Source: MADRE3 sp963718195
GTDB lineage: Bacteria > Desulfobacterota > Desulfobulbia > Desulfobulbales > Desulfocapsaceae
Length of the DNA: 64,000 nucleotides
Assembly (NCBI GenBank): GCA_963718195.1
Contig: CAVQYQ010000006.1
Location: forward strand, 496,001 to 560,000
Direction of reading: 5' to 3'
Part shown: piece after piece, positions 7,736-16,739 of the stretch
How the letters are laid out: every line of letters starts with the position of its first letter
Numbering within the stretch: the stretch's first letter is position 1
The notes under the pieces: model-generated
Databases searched by the model: none
What the model was told of the DNA's origin: nothing
The model's input: the letters and a program-made list of their open reading frames with translations, nothing else
Made by a program: the position numbers and the translations under genes

Positions 7736-8539
7736 ATGAAGATCGGACTGGTGCAGATGAATTCCCGGGACAGCAAAAAGGACAATCTGCTGTCAGCCGA
7801 GACGCTTATCAGAAAACTTGCAAAATCTGGTGTCGAGCTGGTGATGCTCCCGGAGCATTTTGATTTTATTGGTCCCGACCATGAAAAGCCGGGACAGGCT
7901 GAACCACTCGAAAGCTCCAGGAGTCTCGAGTTTATCAGAAATATCGCCGTGGATCTGAAGATTTATATCCATATCGGAAGTTTTCTGGAAAGAGATGGCG
8001 ATAGGGTCTTCAACACTGCTGTGGTCTTTGACCCGTCAGGTGAAGTATGTGCCAGGTATCGTAAAATACACCTGTTTGATGTCGAGATTCCCGGCGGTAG
8101 AACATACCTCGAGTCCGATACCATATCACCAGGAGATGAAACAACCCTTTTCACGGTTGGTGATTTTGTTTTCGGAATGGCCACCTGCTATGATCTCAGG
8201 TTTCCAGAATTGTTCAGGCGTCTTGTTGAACAGGGAGCCGAGGTATTGCTGCTGCCTGCGGCATTTACCCTGGAGACCGGTAGAGATCACTGGGAACTCC
8301 TGTTGCGCGCCCGGGCGGTTGAAAATCAATGCTGGGTCGCTGCCGCAGGTCAATGGGGGACAAGTCCACCCAACCATAACAGTTACGGGCGGAGTATGAT
8401 TGTCGATCCCTGGGGGGTTGTGGTCGCCCAGGCAGCCGATGGCGTCTCGACGGTAGTTGGGAAGCTGGATAAAGAGCGCCTCCGTTCAATCCGCACAACC
8501 TTTCCATCCCTCAGTCACGTTCGAAAAGATCTGTTCTAA
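7736..8539 (+). CDS. carbon-nitrogen hydrolase (nitrilase/omega-amidase family)
   Basis: The protein hydrolyses a C-N bond, most likely a carboxamide such as an omega-amide of a 2-oxo acid, in the cytoplasm. The catalytic Glu-Lys-Cys triad is seen at Glu40 (MLPEHFDF), Lys110 (YRKIHLFDVEIPGG) and Cys151 (ATCYDLRFPELFR). The 267-residue length fits a single-domain member of the Nit branch. The start at 7736 is chosen over 7730 because AGGAG (7725-7729) is 6 bases from it and 0 from the other. The gene converges on, and overlaps by four bases, the racemase gene of the opposite operon. The exact substrate cannot be told from sequence. Confidence 0.88.
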   Translation: MKIGLVQMNSRDSKKDNLLSAETLIRKLAKSGVELVMLPEHFDFIGPDHEKPGQAEPLESSRSLEFIRNIAVDLKIYIHIGSFLERDGDRVFNTAVVFDPSGEVCARYRKIHLFDVEIPGGRTYLESDTISPGDETTLFTVGDFVFGMATCYDLRFPELFRRLVEQGAEVLLLPAAFTLETGRDHWELLLRARAVENQCWVAAAGQWGTSPPNHNSYGRSMIVDPWGVVVAQAADGVSTVVGKLDKERLRSIRTTFPSLSHVRKDLF

Positions 8540-9276
8540 CCTGTTACTGGGCTGAGGTAGTGTGATTGAAAGTCATGGAGCCTCAACCCGGATACATAGA
8601 ATTCTATCATCGTCACCAGGTCAAAAACCGGAACGTTCAGTAATTTCTGGATATCAGTTCGATAGGAGATGAGATTGGTACATTCCAGTACAACCGCTCC
8701 AAGGTTTTTGCGATCAAGCACGGCTGCCGCCTCGACAACAGACTGCCTCATCCTGCTGACATCAAGTTGCAGGTTCCCTCCTATGACGACGCTGTTGAAT
8801 TCAACGCTGTTCTCCATGCCAACAATATCAACAGCTCCTGGATTAACGCCAGAAGCACTGAGATGGCGGGGCGTCAGTATACGGGTATCTCCAGTAATGA
8901 TCCCGATACGGGTTTTAGTCGGGAAAAGCCGCTGCAGCAGGGGAATCAGATCAAGCGCAGTACCAATAAACGGAACATCAAGATGACGGTTGAAATCCTC
9001 GTGGAATGGCCCAAATAGGCCACAATCTGCCGCAACCAGGCTGACCCCTCTGGCCTGGAGGGAGAGCGCTGGAGCCATGAGCCGGTCGATGTTATCCTTG
9101 CAGATAGTAATCAGGTCGTTGAATGGAAAACCTTCCAAAACCTCATGGATGACAGGAAAGGAGAAGGTCTCGGCATGACCTGGGTCTCCCGGGATTCTCG
9201 GACTCCTCGAGTCGCTCATCAGAATCCCGACGACATGACCGTAAGACGATCTCCCGCCGATTACTTTTGGGCTCAT
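8536..9276 (-). CDS. aspartate/glutamate racemase superfamily protein
   Basis: This cofactor-independent racemase family uses two cysteines on opposite faces of the substrate. Cys85 (AADCGLFGP) and Cys199 (LECTNL) occupy the expected positions in a 246-residue protein. The family includes Asp, Glu and hydantoin racemases and maleate isomerase, so the substrate is uncertain. Its start overlaps the stop of the aldehyde ferredoxin oxidoreductase gene by four bases, placing it last in the liv operon. This suggests it supplies or removes one stereoisomer of a substrate imported by the Liv transporter (inference). Confidence 0.82.
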   Translation of the reverse strand: MSPKVIGGRSSYGHVVGILMSDSRSPRIPGDPGHAETFSFPVIHEVLEGFPFNDLITICKDNIDRLMAPALSLQARGVSLVAADCGLFGPFHEDFNRHLDVPFIGTALDLIPLLQRLFPTKTRIGIITGDTRILTPRHLSASGVNPGAVDIVGMENSVEFNSVVIGGNLQLDVSRMRQSVVEAAAVLDRKNLGAVVLECTNLISYRTDIQKLLNVPVFDLVTMIEFYVSGLRLHDFQSHYLSPVTG

Positions 9277-11090
9277 GGCTTTTTCGGTACTCCGTCGTCA
9301 TCCCAGCCTTTGATGCGGTAATAGTCCTTTACCATATCATGGACCGGAACGATCTGATTCTTCGATGCACCTTCTGTCAGTGGCTCATGGGTAAATCGGT
9401 GGGGGAGCGTGTCGTCGCTGGCCGTGACCCCAAAATCAATATTCATTAACCTGTCATTGGTAATGGTCGCACGTAACGCTTTGTTGACCGCGTCTTCAGT
9501 AAATTTCAGGCCGGTACCAGCCTGCAGGAGCTCAGCGGCAAGTTCAAAATCAAGGACGTCCATGCTGAGACCGACATTTTTACACATGGTCAGGCAATCG
9601 GTCAGCAGTGCCTGGCGCTCGGTGAACTCCACCAGCTGTGCTTTACCGTTATTGGAGAGCCGATCCGCGGCGTCCCTGGTGCCGAATCGCTTTTCAGCCT
9701 CGTCGAAACGGTTGGTCAGCTCAAAGAAGGGTTCTGCCCGCAGGTGATCTGCACCCCTGGACGCTATTGCATAGGTCAACCCGAACGCCTTGATCCCCCG
9801 TGGATCTCCACAGATAACGTCCAGACCCTTCACGTGAAGTGCATATTTTTCTGAGCCCCTGCCCATCTTCTCGGCCAGGTATCGGGTACCTTTGGCAAAC
9901 GCTGCCCCGATCCCCTGCTGGTTGATGATAAGATCAAGAATTTTTTCAACTGTTTCAATGTTTCCCCAGGTAAAATCAAGTCCGTCAAAGTCATCTTTTG
10001 TGAAGATATTTTTTTCTACACACTCCATCGCCCAGCCGATGGTCTCACCGGTACTCAGCGAGTCAAGACCCATCCGGTTGAGAAAGTGGTTCATCTTCAG
10101 GGCAAACTGGAGATTGTCACTGCCGATTCGGGAAGAGAAACTGCACAACGTCTCATATTCAGGACCTTCACTCTCGACCTCCGGAGTGATGTAATATCTT
10201 GAACAGTTAATATTGCAGTTGTAACATCCTTTATTTTTTACTTTGTAGGTACGGGCAAGGGTCTGACCGCTGATTTTGTCCACATAGGGGGCGATTCCTT
10301 TCTGGAAATGATTGACCGGCAGGATGCCAAGCCCGTTGAGTGCCTTCATCAGCAACGTTGATCCCATGTCGTGCCGATCCTGGAATTCGGGATGTTCAAT
10401 GATCCGTTTATCGATGGTCTGACAGAGCTCCATGAACTTCAGCGGATCCGCTGCTGAGACCATTCCCGTTCCTTTTACCACAACAGCCTTGAGGTTCTTG
10501 GTACCAAACAGGCAGCCCATGCCGGTTCTTCCGCAGACCCGGGAATTATTACAGGCGACAATAGAGTAACGGACAAGATTTTCTCCGGCAGGTCCGATCG
10601 CAGCAATCTGTAAATTATTGTCGTTGAGCTCTTTTCTTATTGCGGCGGTGGTGTGAAAGATATCTTTGCCTTTCAGGTGACTTGCATCCCTGATTTCCAC
10701 TTGATCATCGCAGATATAGACATAGCAGAGTTTCTCGGCTTTACCGGTGAAAATGAGTTGATCGTAACCGGCATACTTGATTTCCGGCCCGAAAAAGCCA
10801 CCTGCGGCAGAATCACCGAGGATTCCCGTCAGTGGAGACTTGCCGGAAATGGTCATGTAAGCAGATGTGGAGAAGAGTGAGCCGGTAACGGGGCCGACTC
10901 CGATCAATAGCATGTTCTCTTCAGAGAGCGGATCTATATCACGATCGAGCTCATCGAAGAGCCGTCTCGAGTTCAAGCCTCTGCCCCCGATTACCTCGAG
11001 CATGTAGTGAGGATCGGTCTTCTCACGCCGTATCTTGCCAGACGATAAATCTACTCTTAGAATGTGTCCGCCGTATCCATGCAGCATCAT
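9273..11090 (-). CDS. aor: tungsten-type aldehyde:ferredoxin oxidoreductase
   Basis: The enzyme oxidises aldehydes to acids (or reduces acids) with ferredoxin, using a W-bis-pterin and one 4Fe-4S cluster. The N-terminus GYGGHILRVDLSSGKI and GGRGLNSRRL is typical. The cluster cysteines are in GCYNCNINCSR near residues 288-296 and LTDCLTMCKN near 497, close to the positions known in Pyrococcus furiosus AOR. The length of 605 residues is normal. ATG codons at 11090 and 11087 are both possible; the second has better spacing from AGGAG. The polyferredoxin gene directly upstream overlaps it and is the likely electron acceptor. The aldehyde could derive from amino-acid 2-oxo acids, judging by the linked transporter. 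Confidence 0.94.
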   Translation of the reverse strand: MMLHGYGGHILRVDLSSGKIRREKTDPHYMLEVIGGRGLNSRRLFDELDRDIDPLSEENMLLIGVGPVTGSLFSTSAYMTISGKSPLTGILGDSAAGGFFGPEIKYAGYDQLIFTGKAEKLCYVYICDDQVEIRDASHLKGKDIFHTTAAIRKELNDNNLQIAAIGPAGENLVRYSIVACNNSRVCGRTGMGCLFGTKNLKAVVVKGTGMVSAADPLKFMELCQTIDKRIIEHPEFQDRHDMGSTLLMKALNGLGILPVNHFQKGIAPYVDKISGQTLARTYKVKNKGCYNCNINCSRYYITPEVESEGPEYETLCSFSSRIGSDNLQFALKMNHFLNRMGLDSLSTGETIGWAMECVEKNIFTKDDFDGLDFTWGNIETVEKILDLIINQQGIGAAFAKGTRYLAEKMGRGSEKYALHVKGLDVICGDPRGIKAFGLTYAIASRGADHLRAEPFFELTNRFDEAEKRFGTRDAADRLSNNGKAQLVEFTERQALLTDCLTMCKNVGLSMDVLDFELAAELLQAGTGLKFTEDAVNKALRATITNDRLMNIDFGVTASDDTLPHRFTHEPLTEGASKNQIVPVHDMVKDYYRIKGWDDDGVPKKP

Positions 11091-11608
11091 ACTCTCCTGT
11101 CCTTGAACCAGCCTTCACGCATTGTTTTACCTTCCTTTAGAGCCCGCTCATGTCTTTTCTCAGAGGGAGTCATTTTGGCAGTTTTTTTCTTGATCGAGGA
11201 AAGCGAAACACTTTGCCTGACAGCAGGATCGAAGTGAATTGCACCCATTTCGCAGGCGATAACACAGCGCGGATTTCCTCCACAGAGATCACAGACCTGT
11301 GGAATTTCATTGTAAATCTCTATGGCCCCGACGGGACAGAGTTTTTCACAGACGCCACACAGGTCACACAGGGTGGGTGATACTTCAATCGATCCCCGTG
11401 CACTAATCGAGATTGCCTTTTGGGGGCAACGCGTACAGTAGTGCTCTTTACACTGGTGGCAGACCACCGGAAAGTCGAGGCCGATCATTTCAACCTTTTC
11501 GACCTTGATCCTCGATCCGTGATATCCGGTTTTTCCTGAATGGTAAAAGGAACAGTGGGTTTCGCATCTACGACAGCCTGAACATTTATTCGCATCAATC
11601 ACCAACAT
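11087..11608 (-). CDS. four-cluster ferredoxin-like electron carrier for the aldehyde oxidoreductase
   Basis: The protein (173 residues) has four cysteine groups: CSGCRRCETHC, CHQCKEHYCTRCP, CDLCGVCEKLCP and CDLCGGNPRCVIAC, fitting a DMSO-reductase-subunit-B-type polyferredoxin with four 4Fe-4S clusters. The start at 11608 is chosen because MLVIDANKCSGC is the usual beginning, and its ATG overlaps the TAA of the gene before it (TAATG), which suggests translational coupling. The C-terminus is basic and lacks clusters. Such ferredoxins commonly sit next to AOR genes and shuttle its electrons. No twin-arginine signal is present, so it is cytoplasmic. Confidence 0.88.
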   Translation of the reverse strand: MLVIDANKCSGCRRCETHCSFYHSGKTGYHGSRIKVEKVEMIGLDFPVVCHQCKEHYCTRCPQKAISISARGSIEVSPTLCDLCGVCEKLCPVGAIEIYNEIPQVCDLCGGNPRCVIACEMGAIHFDPAVRQSVSLSSIKKKTAKMTPSEKRHERALKEGKTMREGWFKDRRV

Positions 11609-11886
11609 TACGGTGCCATCCTTTCTATTCTGTAGTGCACTTTTCCCTTGGGATCCGGACAGACGAAAACCTGGCCAGATTCTTTTGCGGTCCAATCCCC
11701 CTTGATCCCGCTTTCTCGCTGCATCAGCGGGAAAATTGGCATCATGGACTGTAAGGCCCACATGCAGATATGTTTGTCGGCTGGAATGGTAATCTTACCA
11801 CCCTCGACAAAGAAACAATCGCCCACAAGCATCGGCTGGTTGCAATACCCGTCAATACGTTCAACACTCACCTTTAATTTATACAT
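11608..11886 (-). CDS. TIGR04076 family small protein
   Basis: This 92-residue protein matches the pattern I know as family TIGR04076: an N-terminal YKLKVSVERIDGYC, a VGDCFFVEGGKI segment, an ICMWALQSMMPIFP segment and a C-terminal QVFVCPDPKGKVHYRI. The family is small, cysteine-containing and common near metabolic enzymes of anaerobes, without a known function. It lies between livF (9-base gap) and the polyferredoxin (TAATG overlap), so it belongs to the operon. A metal- or cluster-binding role for Cys15, Cys24, Cys41 and Cys76 is possible but unproven. Confidence 0.72.
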   Translation of the reverse strand: MYKLKVSVERIDGYCNQPMLVGDCFFVEGGKITIPADKHICMWALQSMMPIFPLMQRESGIKGDWTAKESGQVFVCPDPKGKVHYRIERMAP

Positions 11887-11895
11887 GGTTGTCCC

Positions 11896-12621
11896 CTATA
11901 ACTCCCCTCCCAGATAGGCCTTTTGCATTCCTTGGTGATTTAACAGGTTTTTGGCACTATTATCCAGCACAATCTCGCCAGTCTGCAGTACATATCCACG
12001 ATCTGCAATGGAGAGTGCCATGCTGGCATTCTGCTCAACCATCAGGATTGTCGTGCCCTTTTTGTTTATTGATTCGATCACTTCAAACTGCTGGTCAACA
12101 AGTGCAGGAGACAACCCCATGGAAGGCTCATCCATCAACAGGACTTCAGGCAGAGAGACCAGGGCCCGCGCCATGGCCAGCATCTGCTGTTCTCCACCGG
12201 AAAGGACCATTCCAGGCTGGCTTATGCGTTGCTTGAGACGGGGGAACAAGACAAACATGGAGTCGATATCCTTTTTCGCAGCCGGTCGATCAGTTCGATG
12301 CATGGCCCCGATTTCAAGGTTTTCGAGTACCGTCATTTTTGGAAAAATTCTACGGTTTTCAGGAACAATTGATACCCCTTTCTGGATGATATGGTTTGTT
12401 GGTTTTTTGGTAATGTCCTCACCGTTGAGCAGTATCTTGCCACTTCTGGGCCGGACGATGCCCAGGATGGTTTTCAGGGTTGTTGATTTACCCGAGGCGT
12501 TTCCACCAAGCAGGCAGACCAGTTCTCCCCGGTACACGACCATATTGATATCGTAGAGAACCTGAATTTTCCCGTAGGAAACATTCACCTTCTTCAGTTC
12601 AAGAATTGGTCTGCTTGTCAC
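11896..12621 (-). CDS. livF: branched-chain amino acid-type ABC transporter ATPase LivF
   Basis: This is the second ATPase of a Liv-type importer. The Walker A motif is GGNASGKST (where most LivF have NGAGKT), the signature LSGGEQQMLAMARAL, the Walker B LLMDEPSMGLSP and the switch histidine lies in a region ending MVEQNASMAL, where LivF proteins normally read EQN after the D-loop. The 241-residue length is typical. Its start overlaps the end of the fused livMG gene by 23 bases. With livK, livH and livMG it forms a complete importer of hydrophobic amino acids or other small carboxylates. Confidence 0.93.
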   Translation of the reverse strand: MTSRPILELKKVNVSYGKIQVLYDINMVVYRGELVCLLGGNASGKSTTLKTILGIVRPRSGKILLNGEDITKKPTNHIIQKGVSIVPENRRIFPKMTVLENLEIGAMHRTDRPAAKKDIDSMFVLFPRLKQRISQPGMVLSGGEQQMLAMARALVSLPEVLLMDEPSMGLSPALVDQQFEVIESINKKGTTILMVEQNASMALSIADRGYVLQTGEIVLDNSAKNLLNHQGMQKAYLGGEL

Positions 12622-14473
12622 GTTTCCCCTTTTTTCCTAGATATGCTTCGATAACATCAGGATCAGCAGCGACGTGATCGTATGATCCTTCGCAAATCTT
12701 CAGGCCATGATCCATTACTATTACCCGGTCTGAAACGGCCTTTACCAGGTTGAGCTTATGTTCTATGACGATGATGGTTAGCCCGTGCCGGTCCCTCAGC
12801 TGTTTTATAAATCCGGTAATTTCAGCTGTCTCCTGGGGATTCATCCCGGCTGAGGGTTCATCGAGAAGAAGTATCTCCGGGTCAGACCCCATTGCCCGGG
12901 CTATTTCCACCCTTCTTCGATTGGCATAGGAGAGCTGGGAGACATTTTGTTCAAAACGGTAGCCGGTCAGTCTCTTGCCGAACATGGCAAGAATCTCCTT
13001 GGCTTTGGTGTCGGTCTCCCGTTCCTCCTGCCGGTGTTGAGGCAGACCCAAAAGGATGGAGAGAAAAAAGGCTTTGGTCCTGCAGAACCTGCTTGCCCTG
13101 ATATTATCGATAACCGTCATTTCATTGAAAAGCCGCACATTCTGAAATGTCCTGGTGATCCCTGCTTTGGCAACCTGGTACGGTTTGAACGAAGAAATAT
13201 CCCGATCACGGTATCTGATGGTTCCCGCAGTGGGCTGATAAATCCCTGAGATGACGTTGAACAGCGTGCTTTTCCCGGCACCGTTTGGACCGATAATGCT
13301 GATGATTTCATGTTTGTGCAGGTGAAGGCTCAAATTTTCGATTGCCTGTATACCACCAAAATGCATGCTCAACTGGTCTATGCTCAGAATGAGCTCTGAC
13401 TTGCGGGAATGGCTGGAAGTAACAGCAGCAGGCTGGTTTGTGGGGTAATAGAGATCGGTGGACGCTCTGAGTTTTCCGGTTTCTTCTTTATCCGGCCTTC
13501 GAACCACCCTGGTGAAACCGGGTATTGCTGAAAACAGGCCTTGCGGTCTCAGAGCCATAATTGCCACCAGTGTTGCACCGTAAATCATCATCCGCAGACC
13601 GCCATATTCCCTTAGTACTTCAGGGAGGATACTCAAGACAACGGCTCCGGCAATGACGCCATACATGTTGCCAAGTCCACCAATTATCACCATGCAATAG
13701 ACCACGACCAGCTGCTGAAAATCAAAGTTATTCGGGAAAACAGAGTCCTGGAAAGAAGCGAAAACAGCTCCGGCAAAACCAGCAATCATTGCTCCGGTTG
13801 CAAAGGAATAGAGCTTCATCCCGGTCGTATCAATTCCCATGCAGTTTGCTGCCAGTTCGTCCTCCCTGATGGTATTCCATCCCCTGCCGATCCTGGAATC
13901 CTTGAGTTTCAGGGAAACGACAAATACAAGCAGAGCACAACCCCATATCAGCATTGAATAATGTTCTGGGGTAATAATCTTGATGGTAAAGATCTTGATG
14001 GCATCGAACACGTAGATGCCATTGACACCCCCGGTGATATTGACCGGTGCATCAAGATTTAACAGCAGGAGCTTGAAAATCTGGGCAAATGCCAGGGTCA
14101 CGATGGCCAGATAATCACCGCGCAACCGGATACTGGTAAGCCCAAGAAGGTAGCCCGCAACCATCGAAACAAGGGCACAGAGTGGGAGTGCGAGAAGAAA
14201 AGGCAGGTGGATACCGAAATGATCTGAACAGAGGAAGGCGAATGAGTACCCGCCAATCCCGAAAAAAGCAATATAAGCGAGGTCCAGCAGGCCGGTATAT
14301 CCGGCGACAATATTGAGTCCCAGAGCCAGCATTACATAGATACCGGTAATGGAATAAACGGATTGCCAATAATTGTTTGGCAATATGCTCGGAATAATTG
14401 TCAGGGAAAGCCCGAAGGCCATCAAGAAGATCGTGTTGGGGCGTGATATAAGTGCGGGACTAAACTTTTTCAC
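12599..14473 (-). CDS. livMG: LivM permease fused to LivG ATPase
   Basis: One 624-residue protein joins the LivM-type permease (about residues 1-325, with some ten hydrophobic segments and motifs such as AYIAFFGIGGYSFAF and IIGGLGNMYG) to the LivG-type ATPase (about 360-624). The ATPase has Walker A GPNGAGKST near residue 392, signature-like LSYANRRRVEIARAM near 513, Walker B LLLDEPSAGMNP near 531 and EHKLNLVK. A linker of about 35 residues rich in Ser, Thr and Pro separates the halves. Such fusions are known in some importers but separate genes are usual. It overlaps livH by 14 bases and livF by 23. Confidence 0.92.
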   Translation of the reverse strand: MKKFSPALISRPNTIFLMAFGLSLTIIPSILPNNYWQSVYSITGIYVMLALGLNIVAGYTGLLDLAYIAFFGIGGYSFAFLCSDHFGIHLPFLLALPLCALVSMVAGYLLGLTSIRLRGDYLAIVTLAFAQIFKLLLLNLDAPVNITGGVNGIYVFDAIKIFTIKIITPEHYSMLIWGCALLVFVVSLKLKDSRIGRGWNTIREDELAANCMGIDTTGMKLYSFATGAMIAGFAGAVFASFQDSVFPNNFDFQQLVVVYCMVIIGGLGNMYGVIAGAVVLSILPEVLREYGGLRMMIYGATLVAIMALRPQGLFSAIPGFTRVVRRPDKEETGKLRASTDLYYPTNQPAAVTSSHSRKSELILSIDQLSMHFGGIQAIENLSLHLHKHEIISIIGPNGAGKSTLFNVISGIYQPTAGTIRYRDRDISSFKPYQVAKAGITRTFQNVRLFNEMTVIDNIRASRFCRTKAFFLSILLGLPQHRQEERETDTKAKEILAMFGKRLTGYRFEQNVSQLSYANRRRVEIARAMGSDPEILLLDEPSAGMNPQETAEITGFIKQLRDRHGLTIIVIEHKLNLVKAVSDRVIVMDHGLKICEGSYDHVAADPDVIEAYLGKKGKRDKQTNS

Positions 14474-15398
14474 GAAGTTTCTCTCCCCACAACCCCTGGG
14501 GCCTGAAAATCAGTATCACGATTAGAATGACAAAGGCAACCACATCTTTATAGGCCGCCGGAAAGAAGGTTACTGCCATCGCTTCACTGAGTCCGAGCAG
14601 CAACCCCCCGGCCATGGCTCCTGGGATACTGCCGATGCCGCCGAGGACTGCGGCGGTAAACCCTTTAAGGCCCGCCTGGAGCCCCACGTAGTAGTCGACC
14701 TGGGTAAAGAGCAGGCTGACCAGGAGACCGGCAGCACCACCGAGGGCTGAGCCGATAACGAAAACGGAGACAATGACCCGGTTGGTGTCAATTCCCATAA
14801 AGGCCGCAGCTTCAATATCCTGCGCCGTCGCCCGGATGGATCTGCCCATGGCTGTCTTTTTGATGGTCAAGGTCAATAGCAACATCAACAGAAAGCAGAC
14901 GACGATGACCAGCAGCCGCATGAATGAAATAACCACTCCACCGACCTGAAACGTCCGTAACCCCTCAGGAATCAGCTGTGATACGTGGAACACTTTTACC
15001 TTGGCTCCCTGGAAGTAAAGAACAAAATTCTGGATAAAAATAGATACCCCGAGGGAACTGAGCAGCAGGTTCATCCGTGGTGCCCTGCGGAGCGGGCGAT
15101 AGGCAATTCGTTCTATAAGTACGCCAAGCAGGGCCGATCCTGCCATTGCTGCGACAAGCATCAGTGAGATAAGCAGTGCTGCATTCATTACCGGCACGTG
15201 GTTGACGGTAAAGATCTGCAAAACCCACCAGCCGACAAAACCGCCGACCATATAGAGTTCGCCATGGGCGAAGTTCAGCATGGAAAGAACACCGTAGACC
15301 ATGGTATAGCCAATGGCGATCAGCGCGTAAACCCCGCCGATGGTCAGTCCGTTGATCACCTGCTGGGAAAGTTGCGCGAAGATTTCTTCCATACCCAT
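14460..15398 (-). CDS. livH: branched-chain amino acid-type ABC transporter permease LivH
   Basis: LivH is the first membrane component of the importer. The 312-residue protein has about eight to nine hydrophobic helices and the family motifs GGVYALIAIGYTMVYG near the N-terminus, MLNFAHGELYM after it and AAVLGGIGSIPGAMAGGLLLG in the C-terminal half. A perfect 15-bp hairpin sits between livK and this gene. It overlaps livMG by 14 bases, so the membrane parts are made together. The imported compound is not defined by this subunit. Confidence 0.93.
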   Translation of the reverse strand: MGMEEIFAQLSQQVINGLTIGGVYALIAIGYTMVYGVLSMLNFAHGELYMVGGFVGWWVLQIFTVNHVPVMNAALLISLMLVAAMAGSALLGVLIERIAYRPLRRAPRMNLLLSSLGVSIFIQNFVLYFQGAKVKVFHVSQLIPEGLRTFQVGGVVISFMRLLVIVVCFLLMLLLTLTIKKTAMGRSIRATAQDIEAAAFMGIDTNRVIVSVFVIGSALGGAAGLLVSLLFTQVDYYVGLQAGLKGFTAAVLGGIGSIPGAMAGGLLLGLSEAMAVTFFPAAYKDVVAFVILIVILIFRPQGLWGEKLREKV

Positions 15399-15402
15399 AA
15401 CG

Positions 15403-15440
15403 ACGGAAACAGGTGGCTGGAATACGCCACCTGTTTCCGT
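15403..15440 (-). repeat. 15-bp perfect hairpin between livK and livH
   Basis: ACGGAAACAGGTGGC (15403-15417) pairs exactly with GCCACCTGTTTCCGT (15426-15440) across an 8-base loop. It lies after the gene for the binding protein and before the first permease, without a U-tract. Hairpins at this place usually shield the binding-protein message from 3' decay and lower downstream expression, giving more binding protein than permease. The dpp operon in this window has the same arrangement at 50337-50373. Confidence 0.75.
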
Positions 15441-15467
15441 AAGATCCTTATGTTATTGTAGTGTAAC

Positions 15468-16622
15468 TTATTTACCGGTCAGCACGGTAACCTGTTCAAA
15501 TTCAGTACCGTTAACCCTGAAAAAATAAGTTGCCCCGCCAAGCAGGTCGCCTTTATCATCGAAACTGATAGGGAATCCGAGAATTCCTTTGTAGTCTTTG
15601 ATTGCTGCCAGGTTTGAAATCACTTCGGTGCGGGAGATGTCTCCGTCTTTGGCGGCCATATCGATTGCGCTTAACAGAATATTCATGGCCTCATAGGAAG
15701 GTGGACCGAAACCACTCAGCGAGCCGTACTTCGCCTCATAGTTTTTCACATAATCCTCTGCTTCTTTGATTGCGAAGATGTCAGGGCTGAAATGATAGAC
15801 ATAGGCACCCTGTGCTGCACCCTCGGATGCTTCAATAAAATCTTTTTTATCCCGCCCCCCTTCGCTGCCCATGAAAATTGCATCAATCCCGAGTTCTTTA
15901 GCCTGCCTGACGCCAATCGCCTGATCCGGAGCGGCGGTTGCAATAAAGAAGAGAACATCGGGTTTATAGGCTTTCACCTTGGTGAGAACGGCAGAAAAAT
16001 CTTTGGAACCGGCGACGATGGTTTCATTCATGATCTCGGAAACGCCGAGTTTTTCAAGTCCCTTTATGGTCTGCTGTGCCATATTTTCGCAATAGGCAAC
16101 CTTCTCGTTCAAGATGGCGACTCTGTTGGCCTTTAAATTGTTTTTAATAAAAAGCGCACTATTCCAGCCATGGGCGTCATTCCTGGCATTAACCCTGAAG
16201 AAATGTTTATATCCGGCCTCGGTAAGGTCCGGCTTTGAGGCTGCTGTAGTAATACAGGCGAGATCGTTCTGGCCATAGATCTTTAATGAGGCCTGGGCGA
16301 TGTGACTGACCGGAGGACCAATGACACCGTACATAAGCTCATCAGAGGTAAATTTTCTGGCAACTTTAATACCTTGAGCCGGATCGAGCGCGTCATCTCC
16401 CATGATGTGCTCGATTTTTACACCCTGGATACCTCCTCTTGCATTCCATTCATCCACCGCCAGCTGAGAGGAGTTGAAAATTTCCATACAGGGTGCTGCC
16501 GCATCTCCGGTAAATGAGCCGGCATTGCCGACATGAATACCCTTTGACACATCATTGGCCTGCACTGCCTGGGCAAACAACAGCAAAGCACCGATTGATA
16601 ACAAAACAACGAATTTTTTCAT
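15468..16622 (-). CDS. livK: periplasmic substrate-binding protein LivK-type
   Basis: The 384-residue protein starts with a clear signal peptide (MKKFVVLLSIGALLLFAQ, cleavage probably after AQAVQA) and continues with the type I periplasmic binding fold: IHVGNAGSFTGDAAAPCM, the QLAVDEWNARGGIQGVKIE segment and IGPPVSHIAQA. It delivers substrate to LivH/LivM. The pocket residues cannot be assigned to a ligand by eye, so leucine, another amino acid, or an aromatic or short-chain acid are possible. It is the first gene of the operon, about 85 bases after a good promoter. Confidence 0.92.
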   Translation of the reverse strand: MKKFVVLLSIGALLLFAQAVQANDVSKGIHVGNAGSFTGDAAAPCMEIFNSSQLAVDEWNARGGIQGVKIEHIMGDDALDPAQGIKVARKFTSDELMYGVIGPPVSHIAQASLKIYGQNDLACITTAASKPDLTEAGYKHFFRVNARNDAHGWNSALFIKNNLKANRVAILNEKVAYCENMAQQTIKGLEKLGVSEIMNETIVAGSKDFSAVLTKVKAYKPDVLFFIATAAPDQAIGVRQAKELGIDAIFMGSEGGRDKKDFIEASEGAAQGAYVYHFSPDIFAIKEAEDYVKNYEAKYGSLSGFGPPSYEAMNILLSAIDMAAKDGDISRTEVISNLAAIKDYKGILGFPISFDDKGDLLGGATYFFRVNGTEFEQVTVLTGK

Positions 16623-16709
16623 AATACCTCCCCGGGTTTGTGATGGGATATCGCCTGAAAATCCTGACCAAACGCTCTCCTGGATAAGACTGCCACTCTG
16701 CAGGGGTCT

Positions 16710-16739
16710 ATCATAGCCTTTTCTCTAGGATTTTTTCAA
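16710..16739 (-). promoter_or_regulatory. sigma70-type promoter of the liv-aor operon
   Basis: Read on the minus strand, TTGAAA (16739-16734), an 18-base spacer and TATGAT (16715-16710) form a good housekeeping promoter about 90 bases before the livK start codon. It is the only convincing promoter seen for the eight-gene operon that ends at 8536. Confidence 0.55.
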
